From positions 1 through 26,463 of IMG/VR virus record IMGVR_UViG_3300034073_001392: DNA of 26,463 nt; one strand, 5' to 3'. Source of the DNA: a virus. Shown here piece after piece: positions 1 to 6,094 of the stretch (positions are counted from its first letter, which is position 1; each line of letters starts with the position of its first letter). The notes beneath the pieces are model-generated. The model saw only the letters and a list, made by a program, of their open reading frames with translations, did not search any database and had not been told where the DNA came from. The translations under genes were made by a program, and so were the position numbers.

Positions 1-169
1 GCGAAGTCATTTGATGAAGGTAAATCTCGGCTTGAAACAAGTCGGCGCTGTAGCGGCAAATCCCCCCGTAACAAGTGCGGTAGTACATTTCACCGCCTCC
101 TGCAGGCTCTAGGACTTCGATATAACTACCGTCGTCAAATTCCGTTTTGCTCAATACGGTCGGTTCCAT
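1..169 (-). CDS. Partial small protein of unknown function (C-terminus off window)
   Basis: An open frame runs off the left edge. It starts at an ATG at 167-169, inside the 3' end of the preceding gene, and gives at least 56 residues beginning MEPTVLSKTEFDDGSYIEV with a cysteine and tyrosine-rich part (YYRTCYGGICRY). A second in-frame ATG near position 89 has a strong AGGAGG Shine-Dalgarno 7 nt upstream, so a shorter start is possible. I do not recognise the family. It is the last visible gene of the leftward early operon and is probably translationally coupled to its neighbour. Confidence 0.5.
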   Translation of the reverse strand, partial: MEPTVLSKTEFDDGSYIEVLEPAGGGEMYYRTCYGGICRYSADLFQAEIYLHQMTS

Positions 170-521
170 CGTTATACAGGTGGCATTGATCTGCGAACTT
201 ACCGTAGGCGCTTTGCTTGGCTTCGGGGAACTCAAATTCGCAGCCGTTACCTCCGTTGTTGACGCGCAATACAGACCAGTGCCTGCAATCCCAGCAGGTT
301 AGGTGGCTACGCGGATCCGGATCAAGCGATTGGTACGTTTGGCCCTTTTTGATGCTTTGGTAAATGTTGTGAGCCCGAACAAAGGCGGTTTTTAGGTGTG
401 TCGTTTGAAGATCAATAACAACCGTTGCGCCGCCTTGTTTGGGTAATTTGACCTTGGCACGCCAATTTTCAACGAGCGTTCGCCGTTCTAAAACAACTCT
501 GCCGTTGAATAAATTGATCAT
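135..521 (-). CDS. Small protein: integrase-arm-like N-terminus plus C-terminal Cys4 module
   Basis: I chose the ATG at 519-521 (MINLFNGRV), directly after the upstream stop; an in-frame TTG at 537-539 would add six residues. The N-terminal half (WRAKVKLPKQGG then a hydrophobic strand and an alpha-helical stretch) resembles the arm-type or AP2-like DNA-binding fold at the N-terminus of tyrosine recombinases, but no catalytic domain follows. The C-terminal part has CxxC (CWDC), then C-x3-FPEA-x7-FADQC-x2-Y, a likely zinc-binding module. The same module ends the protein at 1327-1674. This points to a small DNA-binding or regulatory protein by inference. Function is unknown. Confidence 0.7.
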   Translation of the reverse strand: MINLFNGRVVLERRTLVENWRAKVKLPKQGGATVVIDLQTTHLKTAFVRAHNIYQSIKKGQTYQSLDPDPRSHLTCWDCRHWSVLRVNNGGNGCEFEFPEAKQSAYGKFADQCHLYNDGTDRIEQNGI

Positions 522-522
522 G

Positions 523-756
523 TCATTCGTCTTCGCCAAAGGAAGGCATATGGAAGATGCGCTCTAGCTCGAAGTGATCTGGAGGCATTTCGTCTGGTGC
601 CTGGCCTTCACGGAACGGATCATTGAGATCCCGAATGATGTAGGCGACAGGCGTATGGCGAAGGCGTACCTGAAGTGTGCCAACCCGAGGGCTTTTGGCC
701 AAGACGTTAAAGCACCAATTTTCAAACCAGTTCAGGAAAGGAACTTTGATCTTCAT
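523..756 (-). CDS. Hypothetical protein, 77 aa
   Basis: ATG at 754-756 begins MKIKVPFLNWFENWCFNVLA and the stop abuts the next gene. It has an aromatic/hydrophobic N-terminus and a proline and acid-rich C-terminus (DEMPPDHFELERIF, then GEDE). There is no signal peptide or recognised domain. It lies 3 nt after the upstream gene, consistent with one polycistronic message. Function is unknown. Confidence 0.6.
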   Translation of the reverse strand: MKIKVPFLNWFENWCFNVLAKSPRVGTLQVRLRHTPVAYIIRDLNDPFREGQAPDEMPPDHFELERIFHMPSFGEDE

Positions 757-759
757 GGC

Positions 760-1026
760 TCAAGCCTTGGGTGGCATCAATTGTGCGATCAAAAGGGTGA
801 TAGCAGTATCAGCGTACCGATTAGCCAGCTCGCTGTCAGTACCACCAACAGCACGGATGAGATCAGAACGGAGAACGTTGTAATCAAGGTCACGTAGGTT
901 GCTGGCGACTTCGTGTGAAAACTCATCCCATAGGCCGGTGTAGGTGCTGTCAGTACGGCCTGCGCGGTCATAGATCACGTCCATGAAATCAGCACGGCGT
1001 TGATCCAGTTCAATGGCGGTCAGCAT
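760..1026 (-). CDS. Hypothetical protein, 88 aa
   Basis: The frame is open from 1176, but the upstream part overlaps the better-supported gene at 1010-1207 and has unnatural composition, so I start at the ATG 1024-1026 (MLTAIELDQRRADFMDVIYD). This overlaps the upstream stop by 17 nt. The protein is largely helical and polar and ends in a hydrophobic helix (ADTAITLLIAQLMPPKA). No family is recognised. It is part of the leftward run of small genes. Confidence 0.55.
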   Translation of the reverse strand: MLTAIELDQRRADFMDVIYDRAGRTDSTYTGLWDEFSHEVASNLRDLDYNVLRSDLIRAVGGTDSELANRYADTAITLLIAQLMPPKA

Positions 1027-1207
1027 GGTTTTTAGCGATTGCAAGGGCTTCGGAACGGGTATCGCAGAGCGGGCCGTACCAGACTGAATTGCCATCCCAG
1101 CACCAAGGCTGAAAGGCAGACATGACACCGTAACCAACCCAGTCAGCTCCGTAACAGTGATGTTTGGGGCTGTCATATCGGCTGGCCTCAGCTTTGATCG
1201 GTGCCAT
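1010..1207 (-). CDS. Hypothetical Trp-rich protein, 65 aa
   Basis: ATG at 1205-1207. The protein has several tryptophans and tyrosines (GADWVGYGVMSAFQPWCWDG, then VWYGPL) and ends with a helix (TRSEALAIAKNHADRH). The pattern of a short beta-rich Trp segment followed by an 'EA..IA' helix also appears loosely in the gene at 1658-1855. It overlaps both neighbours by about 20 nt, as expected in a compressed phage operon. Function is unknown. Confidence 0.6.
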   Translation of the reverse strand: MAPIKAEASRYDSPKHHCYGADWVGYGVMSAFQPWCWDGNSVWYGPLCDTRSEALAIAKNHADRH

Positions 1208-1388
1208 TGGCTATCGGGCAGTTTGCCGTTTGATAGCGGATGAATGGCTGCAGCGCAGCGTACATGCGGGCACAGTCGTCAATCGTGTGATTGTTGAACC
1301 GTGGTGCCCAGTACTCAGCCAGGCATTCAAGCAGGATCTGCTGTATTTCTGCTGTAGAAGTCGCAGATGGCGGCAAAGGTTGGTTCAT
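1188..1388 (-). CDS. Hypothetical protein, 66 aa
   Basis: ATG at 1386-1388 has a GAGG Shine-Dalgarno 6 nt upstream, which supports this start although it overlaps the preceding gene by 62 nt. The protein is mostly helical (STAEIQQILLECLAEYWAPRF, then a second helix around DDCARMYAALQPF). No known domain is visible. Its function cannot be inferred beyond membership of the small early gene cluster. Confidence 0.55.
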   Translation of the reverse strand: MNQPLPPSATSTAEIQQILLECLAEYWAPRFNNHTIDDCARMYAALQPFIRYQTANCPIANGTDQS

Positions 1389-1674
1389 CTATGGCCTCTG
1401 GAAAGCCGTAGGAACATTTGCCGTGCTTGAACTCAACGCAGTTTGTGCAGTGGTTGGCGTTTGCGATGTATTCACGCCGTATTGATTCCTTGACGCGTAT
1501 GGGAACGCGTGGGATTTCAGGTGCAATGTCAGTCCATGCTTTGCCATTACGGATGAGAGAAATGGCCTGCCGTGTGACGTTGAACTGAGCAGCAAGGGTG
1601 CTGTTGTTTTCAGTTGATTGAATGATGTAGACCACATCAGCAGGCGTGAGCTTGGTTTTAATTACGCGTGCCAT
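1327..1674 (-). CDS. Helix-turn-helix protein with C-terminal Cys4 module, 115 aa
   Basis: Residues about 8-47 form a helix-turn-helix of the type LTPADVVYII...LAAQFNVTRQAISLIRNGKAW, closely patterned like the C-terminus of the protein at 2653-3000. Residues about 75-110 carry CTNC, then C-x3-FPEA-x5-FAAIC-x2-Y, the same putative zinc module that ends the protein at 135-521. It is probably a DNA-binding regulator (inference). HTH modules of this 'IxxGKxW' kind often accompany phage homing or regulatory proteins, but there is no nuclease motif here. Confidence 0.72.
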   Translation of the reverse strand: MARVIKTKLTPADVVYIIQSTENNSTLAAQFNVTRQAISLIRNGKAWTDIAPEIPRVPIRVKESIRREYIANANHCTNCVEFKHGKCSYGFPEAIDEPTFAAICDFYSRNTADPA

Positions 1675-1855
1675 TCAGGCTGGGAAGTTTTACCTCACTG
1701 TGCTTGTCGGGGGTTAGCCAACGTAAGTCGTTGTAGACCGGCCCCCATGTTTCAAAGGCAATTTGTTTGGCCTCTGTTAAACCACAAGCAATGACCCAAT
1801 CGTAGACATTGACGGATGGGATGGTGAAGTAAAAACGGCGTGGTTGCGGTTGCAT
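1658..1855 (-). CDS. Hypothetical protein, 65 aa
   Basis: ATG at 1853-1855 lies 2 nt after the upstream stop, and the 3' end overlaps the next gene by 17 nt. The protein has an aromatic start (RRFYFTIPSVNVYDWVIACG), a helix (TEAKQIAFETWGPVYNDLRW) and a short polar tail. No domain is recognised. Coupled translation within the leftward operon is likely. Confidence 0.6.
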   Translation of the reverse strand: MQPQPRRFYFTIPSVNVYDWVIACGLTEAKQIAFETWGPVYNDLRWLTPDKHSEVKLPSLNGTRN

Positions 1856-1857
1856 AG

Positions 1858-2157
1858 TCAGCGGGCTTCAATGGGGCGCTTGGATAGGTAGAGCTGGGAG
1901 ATTTGATAGGTGGCGCCGGTAGCAAAGCTCTGAACGAGGTAGGTAGGCCACGAACAGCCCTCTACCTTGCTGATTACCGTGGCTTCAACCTGAGGCCAAC
2001 CACGGACGTAACAGGGCATTCCGGGATGAAAGCGCCACAGGTCACGTTCAACTCTGACGCCACGGGAGTTAGGCGACATTTTGTAGGCCTTTTGGCCGGT
2101 CGGGATGACGGGCGCAACCATGCCGGCGCACTGAGCGCTGAGTACAACGAGGCTCAT
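1858..2157 (-). CDS. Hypothetical protein, 99 aa
   Basis: ATG at 2155-2157 overlaps the stop of the upstream 45-aa gene in an ATGA arrangement, which decides this start over an internal ATG (MSPNSRG). The first 26 residues are moderately hydrophobic. The rest (VRVERDLWRFHPGMPCYV, ending TYQISQLYLSKRPIEAR) looks like a small beta-barrel, SH3- or Tudor-like by pattern of glycines and aromatic strands; this is weak inference. Function is unknown. Confidence 0.6.
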   Translation of the reverse strand: MSLVVLSAQCAGMVAPVIPTGQKAYKMSPNSRGVRVERDLWRFHPGMPCYVRGWPQVEATVISKVEGCSWPTYLVQSFATGATYQISQLYLSKRPIEAR

Positions 2158-2291
2158 TTTTGTGTGGTGTAGATGGCGTGCTGAGTACCGCTGTGGTGGG
2201 CGGTTTTAAGGGTGATGCCGTCGTGGATGATGGCGCCGAAGATGAGAGACGGAATCAGTAATTGCAGGATTCCGTAAATGCGATTTTTCAT
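2154..2291 (-). CDS. 45-aa single-span membrane peptide
   Basis: Read directly: ATG at 2289-2291, TGA at 2154-2156, giving MKNRIYGILQLLIPSLIFGA followed by a polar tail ending IYTTQK. Residues 5-22 form one hydrophobic helix after a positively charged N-terminus. It is the first gene downstream of promoter P4 (-10 at 2360-2365), and its stop overlaps the next start (ATGA). It could be a small inner-membrane protein (exclusion, inhibition or unknown). No obvious Shine-Dalgarno is visible. Confidence 0.6.
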   Translation of the reverse strand: MKNRIYGILQLLIPSLIFGAIIHDGITLKTAHHSGTQHAIYTTQK

Positions 2292-2357
2292 GGTGTGGTG
2301 TGGGATGTCGGTTGGCCGGATCGCTCCGGTTGGGTGAATGGTAGCGACTATTCCGGC

Positions 2358-2388
2358 GGAGTAAACCCCGAAAAGTGGGTTGTTGCAA
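2358..2388 (-). promoter_or_regulatory. Promoter P4 with GGGGTTTACTCC element
   Basis: On the minus strand: -35 TTGCAA (2383-2388), 17-nt spacer ending GGGG, -10 TTTACT (2360-2365), followed by CC. The -10 is weak against the sigma70 consensus (4/6), but the 12-mer GGGGTTTACTCC differs by one base from the same element at 4242 and 6294. It lies upstream of the leftmost operon, starting with the 45-aa membrane peptide. A small hairpin (CCGGA/TCCGG, 2318-2331) lies between promoter and gene. Confidence 0.6.
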
Positions 2389-2440
2389 TTCGTGATCTTG
2401 ACCCCCTGCCTACCGTGAGTGTGATACCGCCCTCATACCA

Positions 2441-2668
2441 ATGGACAAGCAAGCATGGGATTGGATGCTGGTTAAACCAGAGCCGGCTAACGCGTTTCAA
2501 ATTGAAAAAGAGGCCCGACGCCTAGAGAAGACTCCAAACGCCGGACCCATTGCCGCTCAGTTGTATCGCGCCTGGTCTATGCAGCAGACCTTGCTACAGC
2601 AGGCAACCAACCGCATTGCAGCCTTAGAACTACAACTAATAAAAGACAAATATCAAGAAGACAACTGA
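2441..2668 (+). CDS. 75-aa helical protein on the opposite strand of the early arm
   Basis: ATG at 2441 begins MDKQAWDWMLVKPEPANAF. The C-terminal half is a continuous amphipathic helix, likely a coiled coil (QQTLLQQATNRIAALELQL). It is the only convincing plus-strand gene left of 8511; its last 16 nt overlap tail-to-tail with the gene ending at 2653. It must have its own promoter. A poor candidate is TTGACC at 2398 with an extended TGTGATACC near 2420, leaving a very short leader. Function is unknown. The isolated opposite orientation suggests independent expression. Confidence 0.6.
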   Translation: MDKQAWDWMLVKPEPANAFQIEKEARRLEKTPNAGPIAAQLYRAWSMQQTLLQQATNRIAALELQLIKDKYQEDN

Positions 2669-3000
2669 ACGTTCTTCCACGTCTTGCCGTATTTGATCAG
2701 ATTGACGGTTGTGACATGCACGCCGTAATCGTTGGCAATCTTTTGCGCTGATTCACCGCCTGCAGCGAGACGGCGCTTGATATCAGCCACCTTTTCAGCG
2801 TTGAGGGCACCACGCTTGCGCTTGGCCTTGCGACGCTTGCCGGTGATTGCTTGAGGCTGATCGTGCTCGGTTACAGCTTTGGGCTGTACAGCACCACCGG
2901 CCTTGATGACCTGCGCGGATTCAATCAACCGCTGGATCTGGCCAATGCGGTTGTTCAGTTCAACGACCTGAGAATCGGTAAGGATGATCATGGAATCCAT
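2653..3000 (-). CDS. Helix-turn-helix DNA-binding protein, 115 aa
   Basis: The start ATG overlaps the upstream stop (TGATG). The N-terminal about 35 residues form a predicted coiled coil (QVVELNNRIGQIQRLIESAQ), followed by a very basic patch (GKRRKAKRKRG) and a C-terminal helix-turn-helix (IANDYGVHVTTVNLIKYGKTW). The HTH matches the N-terminal domain of the 1327-1674 protein. The architecture of dimerisation helix plus basic region plus HTH suggests a dimeric regulator or nucleoid-type binder (inference). Confidence 0.7.
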   Translation of the reverse strand: MDSMIILTDSQVVELNNRIGQIQRLIESAQVIKAGGAVQPKAVTEHDQPQAITGKRRKAKRKRGALNAEKVADIKRRLAAGGESAQKIANDYGVHVTTVNLIKYGKTWKNVQLSS

Positions 3001-3296
3001 CAGAAAGAAGTTTCGGGTGATTCGGGCTTCAGCGGGCTAAAGGAGCCTTTATTGCCCCACTTGCCGCCCCACAAGGAGAACCCGGTTTGTTCGGTGTATT
3101 CATCCTTGCCGGTGTAGATACGGATGGTCTGGCCTTTGGCTTCCGCCTGTTCAGCCATGCTCATTAAATAGTTGGCCGCAGCCATGGCCTGCTCAGAGGT
3201 GAAATCAACAACAATTTGTTCCTCTGGGGATTTGTCGTTTTTGCGGTTGCGATTTTCCTGAATGCGGAACTTCGCCGTAAAGGCAATGTCAGCCAT
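3000..3296 (-). CDS. Hypothetical protein, 98 aa
   Basis: ATG at 3294-3296. The first about 45 residues look like a beta-alpha unit with charged loops (AFTAKFRIQENRNRKNDKSP, then a helix EQAMAAANYLMSMAEQAEAK). The end is glycine and aromatic-rich (TEQTGFSLWGGKWGNKGSF). It sits in the recombination gene cluster, two genes after the annealing protein, so an accessory role there is possible but unproven. It overlaps both neighbours by a few nt. Confidence 0.6.
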   Translation of the reverse strand: MADIAFTAKFRIQENRNRKNDKSPEEQIVVDFTSEQAMAAANYLMSMAEQAEAKGQTIRIYTGKDEYTEQTGFSLWGGKWGNKGSFSPLKPESPETSF

Positions 3297-3471
3297 TGTT
3301 TGTAAGGAAGCTTGAGATGATGTGGCGCAGCGCCTGATTGATGTTCTGACCTGATTTGGCGCAGTACATCTTCAGTTGCCGGTAGGTATCAGGCGGAAGT
3401 TTGGCCGCAACGATGGTGCGGTTTTTCCTCCGGTTGATTTCCTCTTGTGTTTTGGGCCGTCGCCCTGTCAT
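3289..3471 (-). CDS. Ribbon-helix-helix protein, 60 aa
   Basis: The start ATG overlaps the stop of the annealing-protein gene (ATGA). After a basic lead (MTGRRPKTQEEINRRKNRT) comes a short strand (IVAAKLPPDTY) and two helices separated by SGQNIN, the signature spacing of MetJ/Arc-type ribbon-helix-helix DNA-binding proteins. Proteins of this size and fold are usually dimeric repressors. It is an attractive candidate to bind the repeated GGGGTWTAC element, but that link is only inference. Confidence 0.75.
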   Translation of the reverse strand: MTGRRPKTQEEINRRKNRTIVAAKLPPDTYRQLKMYCAKSGQNINQALRHIISSFLTNNG

Positions 3472-4190
3472 GCGGGATTGTCAGCGATGTACTTAGCGAT
3501 GAACTCCTTGTGTTCAGGGAACTGGATGCGATCAGCAATACGTGGCGCCATGATCTTGAACTGCTTTTTGAAGGCAGTAATCAGGTCGTCACGTTTTTCG
3601 AAGCCCTTCACCCAGCCCTTGATTTCCTCAACTTCGTCATCGGTCAAAAAAACGACCTTTGATTCGGTACTGGCAGCTTTGGGTTCGGCTTTGGGTTTGG
3701 CCTTGGGTTGAGTGTCCCGCACTTGGGACGGTTCCTTGGGAGTGTCCTGCTGCAGTGCTGGCTTAGCGAAGTCTTCGCGGTGCGGGTTTTCTATGGCTTC
3801 CCGCGCCCAGAGCTGCCATGCAAGGCCGAATTGCGCGGCTGCAGCAGTACAGAGGCAACGCCGATGAGCGTCAGTGAGATCACGGGCAGTGACCTTTTCA
3901 AACGCGATGGCGTTATTACGGTTGTCCATGATCGCCTGCGGGAAGGGCGGCGTATCGGATCCGTTGACGTGTTCAAAGCACCCGACCACATAAGCGGTTC
4001 CGTCGGGAGACTTCCAGACATGGCCGGTTTCTGGGTGAGCCTTAAGCGCAAACTGCCAGCCAGGCGCGAAATCATGGAGTAGGTGGGCAACACGGCACCA
4101 GTTGACGTAATCAGCGGCGTAAGAGCCTGTTCCTTTGGTTGATACGTCTTGCTGCGTGATGATGCCCCCGAGATTGGGGTAATCGGTCAT
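3468..4190 (-). CDS. Sak3-type single-strand annealing protein (DUF1071 family)
   Basis: 240 aa. The N-terminal about 140 residues match the DUF1071/Sak3 family pattern: SYAADYVNWCRVAHLLHDFAP (the family's 'Y.sW..a...' motif), then GTAYV, then FPQAIMDNRNNAIAFEKVTA and DLTDAHRRCLCTAAAAQFGL, the best-conserved block. A Pro/Lys/Ala-rich linker (residues about 150-185) joins a charged C-terminal domain. Family members anneal complementary single strands during phage recombination and replication and belong to the RAD52-like SSAPs. It is first in its operon behind promoter P1, with a RecB-like nuclease and RusA nearby, a typical recombination set. Confidence 0.82.
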   Translation of the reverse strand: MTDYPNLGGIITQQDVSTKGTGSYAADYVNWCRVAHLLHDFAPGWQFALKAHPETGHVWKSPDGTAYVVGCFEHVNGSDTPPFPQAIMDNRNNAIAFEKVTARDLTDAHRRCLCTAAAAQFGLAWQLWAREAIENPHREDFAKPALQQDTPKEPSQVRDTQPKAKPKAEPKAASTESKVVFLTDDEVEEIKGWVKGFEKRDDLITAFKKQFKIMAPRIADRIQFPEHKEFIAKYIADNPA

Positions 4191-4241
4191 AGGGGTTTGG
4201 CAGTGTGGTGATCGGTGAGGACAGGGCTCCGGCCCTTACAT

Positions 4242-4272
4242 GGAGTATACCCCTAAATGGGATGGCTGTCTA
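4242..4272 (-). promoter_or_regulatory. Promoter P1 with GGGGTATACTCC element
   Basis: On the minus strand: -35 TAGACA (4267-4272), 17-nt spacer ending TTTAGGGG, -10 TATACT (4244-4249), then CC. Both hexamers are 5/6 matches to sigma70. It overlaps the stop codon of the upstream gene and faces the annealing-protein gene at 4190, leaving a leader of about 45 nt. A small hairpin (AGGGC/GCCCT, 4223-4236) lies at the expected transcript start and may protect the 5' end. Confidence 0.75.
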
Positions 4273-5013
4273 CAGCAGCTCGAACGTGTACCCGTTGGCC
4301 TTGTATCCATGCTTTACAGACCTAGCAATGCACTGCGTGACCACAAACACATCACGCGCTGCAGCGCCCAGGCTTGGGTAGATCTTGCCGGTTTCAATGC
4401 AACGCACTCGATGCTGCCTCCAGTGCTTCTCTGGTCGTTTGGGATATGCACGCAGAATTTCCTTGGCCCAACGTGAGTCTTCCAGCAGCATCTGCAGCCC
4501 AACCTCATTAGTGCCACCAAGCTGAGACGGGTGATTACGCGCAAAATCCTTAAACATCTTTGTCGTCACGTAATTAAACGCCTGCTTTTTGTTATCCCGC
4601 CTGTAAGTCTCAATCGGGTTGTTTTTAAGGCGTTTCCAACGTGCAACTGTGTCTCTGGAAAGTCCAAGCATCTGGCTGAGCTTCATGAAGGTATAAAACT
4701 CAACTGTTGGCCGATTTGAATAGCCAAATGTTCTCAGCTTTTTATCAATCGCATTCTTGCTGCGATCAGGCAATCCATTAACGCGTGCCCACAAATTAAA
4801 CGACCGCGCAAGCCGTGACAGCGGCATCGTATTCACGTGATCAATCAGCCAATCTGTTTCCTCCTGCGTCCACAGACGAACCCGTGTTCGTGGTTTGTTG
4901 GCACAGCTCTGGCTGCAAGTCTTTCGCGTTGACGGCCTGCCATTGCGCATAATTTTGATGTCAAACGCAGTTCCGCAAATCTTGCAGATGCGGACGTACT
5001 TTGATGCGTTCAC
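4270..5013 (-). CDS. Zinc-ribbon/Myb-like/HTH protein with NUMOD-like tail
   Basis: 247 aa with a GTG start (5011-5013) overlapping the RusA stop. Residues about 9-40 form a Cys4 zinc ribbon (CKICG ... CSQSC). Residues about 47-98 look Myb/SANT-like (LWTQEETDWLIDHVNTMPLS, ending KKLRTFGYSN). Residues about 105-128 are a helix-turn-helix (LSQMLGLSRDTVARWKR). The last about 45 (CIETGKIYPSLGAAARDVFV) resemble NUMOD repeats of intron-encoded endonucleases. No HNH or GIY-YIG catalytic motif is visible, so it may be a regulator derived from a homing endonuclease. The exact function is unknown. Confidence 0.65.
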   Translation of the reverse strand: MNASKYVRICKICGTAFDIKIMRNGRPSTRKTCSQSCANKPRTRVRLWTQEETDWLIDHVNTMPLSRLARSFNLWARVNGLPDRSKNAIDKKLRTFGYSNRPTVEFYTFMKLSQMLGLSRDTVARWKRLKNNPIETYRRDNKKQAFNYVTTKMFKDFARNHPSQLGGTNEVGLQMLLEDSRWAKEILRAYPKRPEKHWRQHRVRCIETGKIYPSLGAAARDVFVVTQCIARSVKHGYKANGYTFELL

Positions 5014-5438
5014 AGTTTGTTAATGGTGATCAGGGCTCCTGGTAATTCGCCTTCATTGGCGTACTGTTTTGTAGCTATTAACGTCACAACCTGCGAATCA
5101 TCTTTGATCAACACATTGGTAATACCGTCCAAGGTTGAACGGCACAGCTTGTCAAGATCAGGCTTGGTGAACTTGTAAAACGGCGCCTTGGGCTTGATTT
5201 CACCTTTGCTGGTGTAATGCGCCTTGGGGCGGCTGAACAGAAAGGTAATTAGCACGCTGACAGGTTCATCAATCAACGCCTCGCCGGTTTCAAGGGCAGC
5301 CTGGCTGACGGCAAAACGCCACGGCTTGACCTTCTTTGATGCCTCAATCATGCGGCCATTGCCAACATGACGCTTGCTGCCCTGTGGCGCCGGCTCAATG
5401 CCCTGCACGGCAAACTTCACTTCGTATGCGTTAGACAA
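5010..5438 (-). CDS. rusA: RusA-family Holliday junction resolvase
   Basis: 142 aa, slightly longer than E. coli RusA. It contains the family motif KPDLDKLCRSTLDGIT (residues 92-107, acidic residues D94 and D96) followed by LIKDDSQVVTL (D113/D114), matching the catalytic aspartate arrangement of RusA, which cuts four-way junctions as a dimer. The N-terminal strand-loop (GIEPAPQGSKRH) is also typical. The first codon is TTG (5436-5438); an in-frame stop lies just upstream and the next ATG would delete the first third, so TTG is preferred. In the phage it would resolve recombination intermediates before packaging. Confidence 0.88.
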   Translation of the reverse strand: MSNAYEVKFAVQGIEPAPQGSKRHVGNGRMIEASKKVKPWRFAVSQAALETGEALIDEPVSVLITFLFSRPKAHYTSKGEIKPKAPFYKFTKPDLDKLCRSTLDGITNVLIKDDSQVVTLIATKQYANEGELPGALITINKL

Positions 5439-5554
5439 CGATTCAGGTGTTCAACTGGCGTGCTCAGTGTGATGCCTTGCACGTCGGGGCGCTTTGAAAG
5501 TAACCAGAACAGAACCCGCGTTTGCCAGCTCAGGCCATAAGGGTTGTTAGTCAT
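5417..5554 (-). CDS. 45-aa hypothetical protein upstream of rusA
   Basis: Read between larger frames: ATG at 5552-5554, TGA at 5417-5419, sequence starting MTNNPYGLSWQTRVLFWLLS and ending HLNRCLTHTK. It fills the otherwise empty gap between its neighbours, overlapping the upstream gene by 8 nt and rusA by 22 nt. The central stretch is hydrophobic but too short for a sure membrane span. Translation through it would carry ribosomes to the weak TTG start of rusA, so coupling is likely. Confidence 0.55.
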   Translation of the reverse strand: MTNNPYGLSWQTRVLFWLLSKRPDVQGITLSTPVEHLNRCLTHTK

Positions 5555-5753
5555 CAGATCGCATCAGGCAGTTTTCAAGGTGTTTTTTCTGTGGAATGGA
5601 CTGGTAATACAGGCTTTTGCGTTCGTCTTTTGGATCAACGGTCAGCAGGTACTGCACCAGCTCTGCCACAGCGTCTGTGTATTGCTCTGGATCCCATAGG
5701 TCGTACTTGGCCAAAATGGCATCAATGCGATCGTCTACGGGAGAGCCAGCCAT
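5547..5753 (-). CDS. Hypothetical acidic protein, 68 aa
   Basis: ATG at 5751-5753 overlaps the upstream stop (TGATG). It is a helical, acidic N-terminal half (DDRIDAILAKYDLWDPEQYT) followed by a basic C-terminus. No family is recognised. It sits between a coiled-coil protein and the rusA unit in the P2-driven operon. Function is unknown. Confidence 0.6.
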   Translation of the reverse strand: MAGSPVDDRIDAILAKYDLWDPEQYTDAVAELVQYLLTVDPKDERKSLYYQSIPQKKHLENCLMRSDD

Positions 5754-6061
5754 CAGAACTCTGCCTTTGGCAGCGTCACTCTCCAGTATTCTGTTTCCTT
5801 CTTCTGAGCGACGCCCTCAAACTGCTCTAGCTGCTGGAGTTCCTTGACGGCATTGCTGTACTGCCAACTTGTGCGAGTGCAGCGGGATACCTTGATGCCG
5901 TGAAGGGCAAGATTGCCTTCATCGTCTTTAATGTCGTCTAGGTCGCCTGCGGTGTACATCAGGGCAAGGTCATCCATGAGGCGATCAAGGATTTCCTGAT
6001 GACGTGCGATTTCCTTTTTGGTGCTGGCGATAACGCCAAGGAGGGTGCTGGGGTTGGTCAT
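5753..6061 (-). CDS. Coiled-coil protein, 102 aa
   Basis: ATG at 6059-6061 comes only 4 nt after the T-tract of an intrinsic terminator, so expression requires read-through or another start. Residues about 10-40 form a coiled coil (STKKEIARHQEILDRLMDDL). The C-terminus (ETEYWRVTLPKAEF) is beta-like. Small phage proteins of this kind are common near replication genes, but no specific function can be given. Confidence 0.65.
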   Translation of the reverse strand: MTNPSTLLGVIASTKKEIARHQEILDRLMDDLALMYTAGDLDDIKDDEGNLALHGIKVSRCTRTSWQYSNAVKELQQLEQFEGVAQKKETEYWRVTLPKAEF

Positions 6062-6065
6062 GGTG

Positions 6066-6088
6066 AAGAAAAGGCCCCATGAGGGGCC
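6066..6088 (-). terminator. Intrinsic terminator after the 54-aa membrane protein
   Basis: On the minus strand: GGCCCC-TCAT-GGGGCC followed by TTTTCTT. It lies 6 nt after the stop of the gene at 6095-6259 and just before the ATG at 6061. The stem and tail are nearly identical to the terminator at 10531-10553. It would cap the short transcript from promoter P2 unless antiterminated. Confidence 0.8.
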
Positions 6089-6094
6089 ACAAGA

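Noticed and set aside
574-897. 107-codon plus-strand frame
   Set aside because: It overlaps two consistent minus-strand genes and has no family pattern.
1027-1176. N-terminal extension of the 760-1026 gene up to 1176
   Set aside because: It would overlap the better-supported 1010-1207 gene almost completely; the internal ATG at 1024-1026 gives a normal short overlap.
2398-2428. TTGACC with extended TGTGATACC as promoter for the 2441 gene
   Set aside because: The -10 is poor, spacing is 18-19 nt, and the leader would be only about 10 nt; mentioned in the gene entry but not called.
4223-4236. Hairpin AGGGC-TCCG-GCCCT near promoter P1 as a terminator
   Set aside because: No T-run follows on either strand; it sits at the transcript start, so a 5' stabilising role is more likely.
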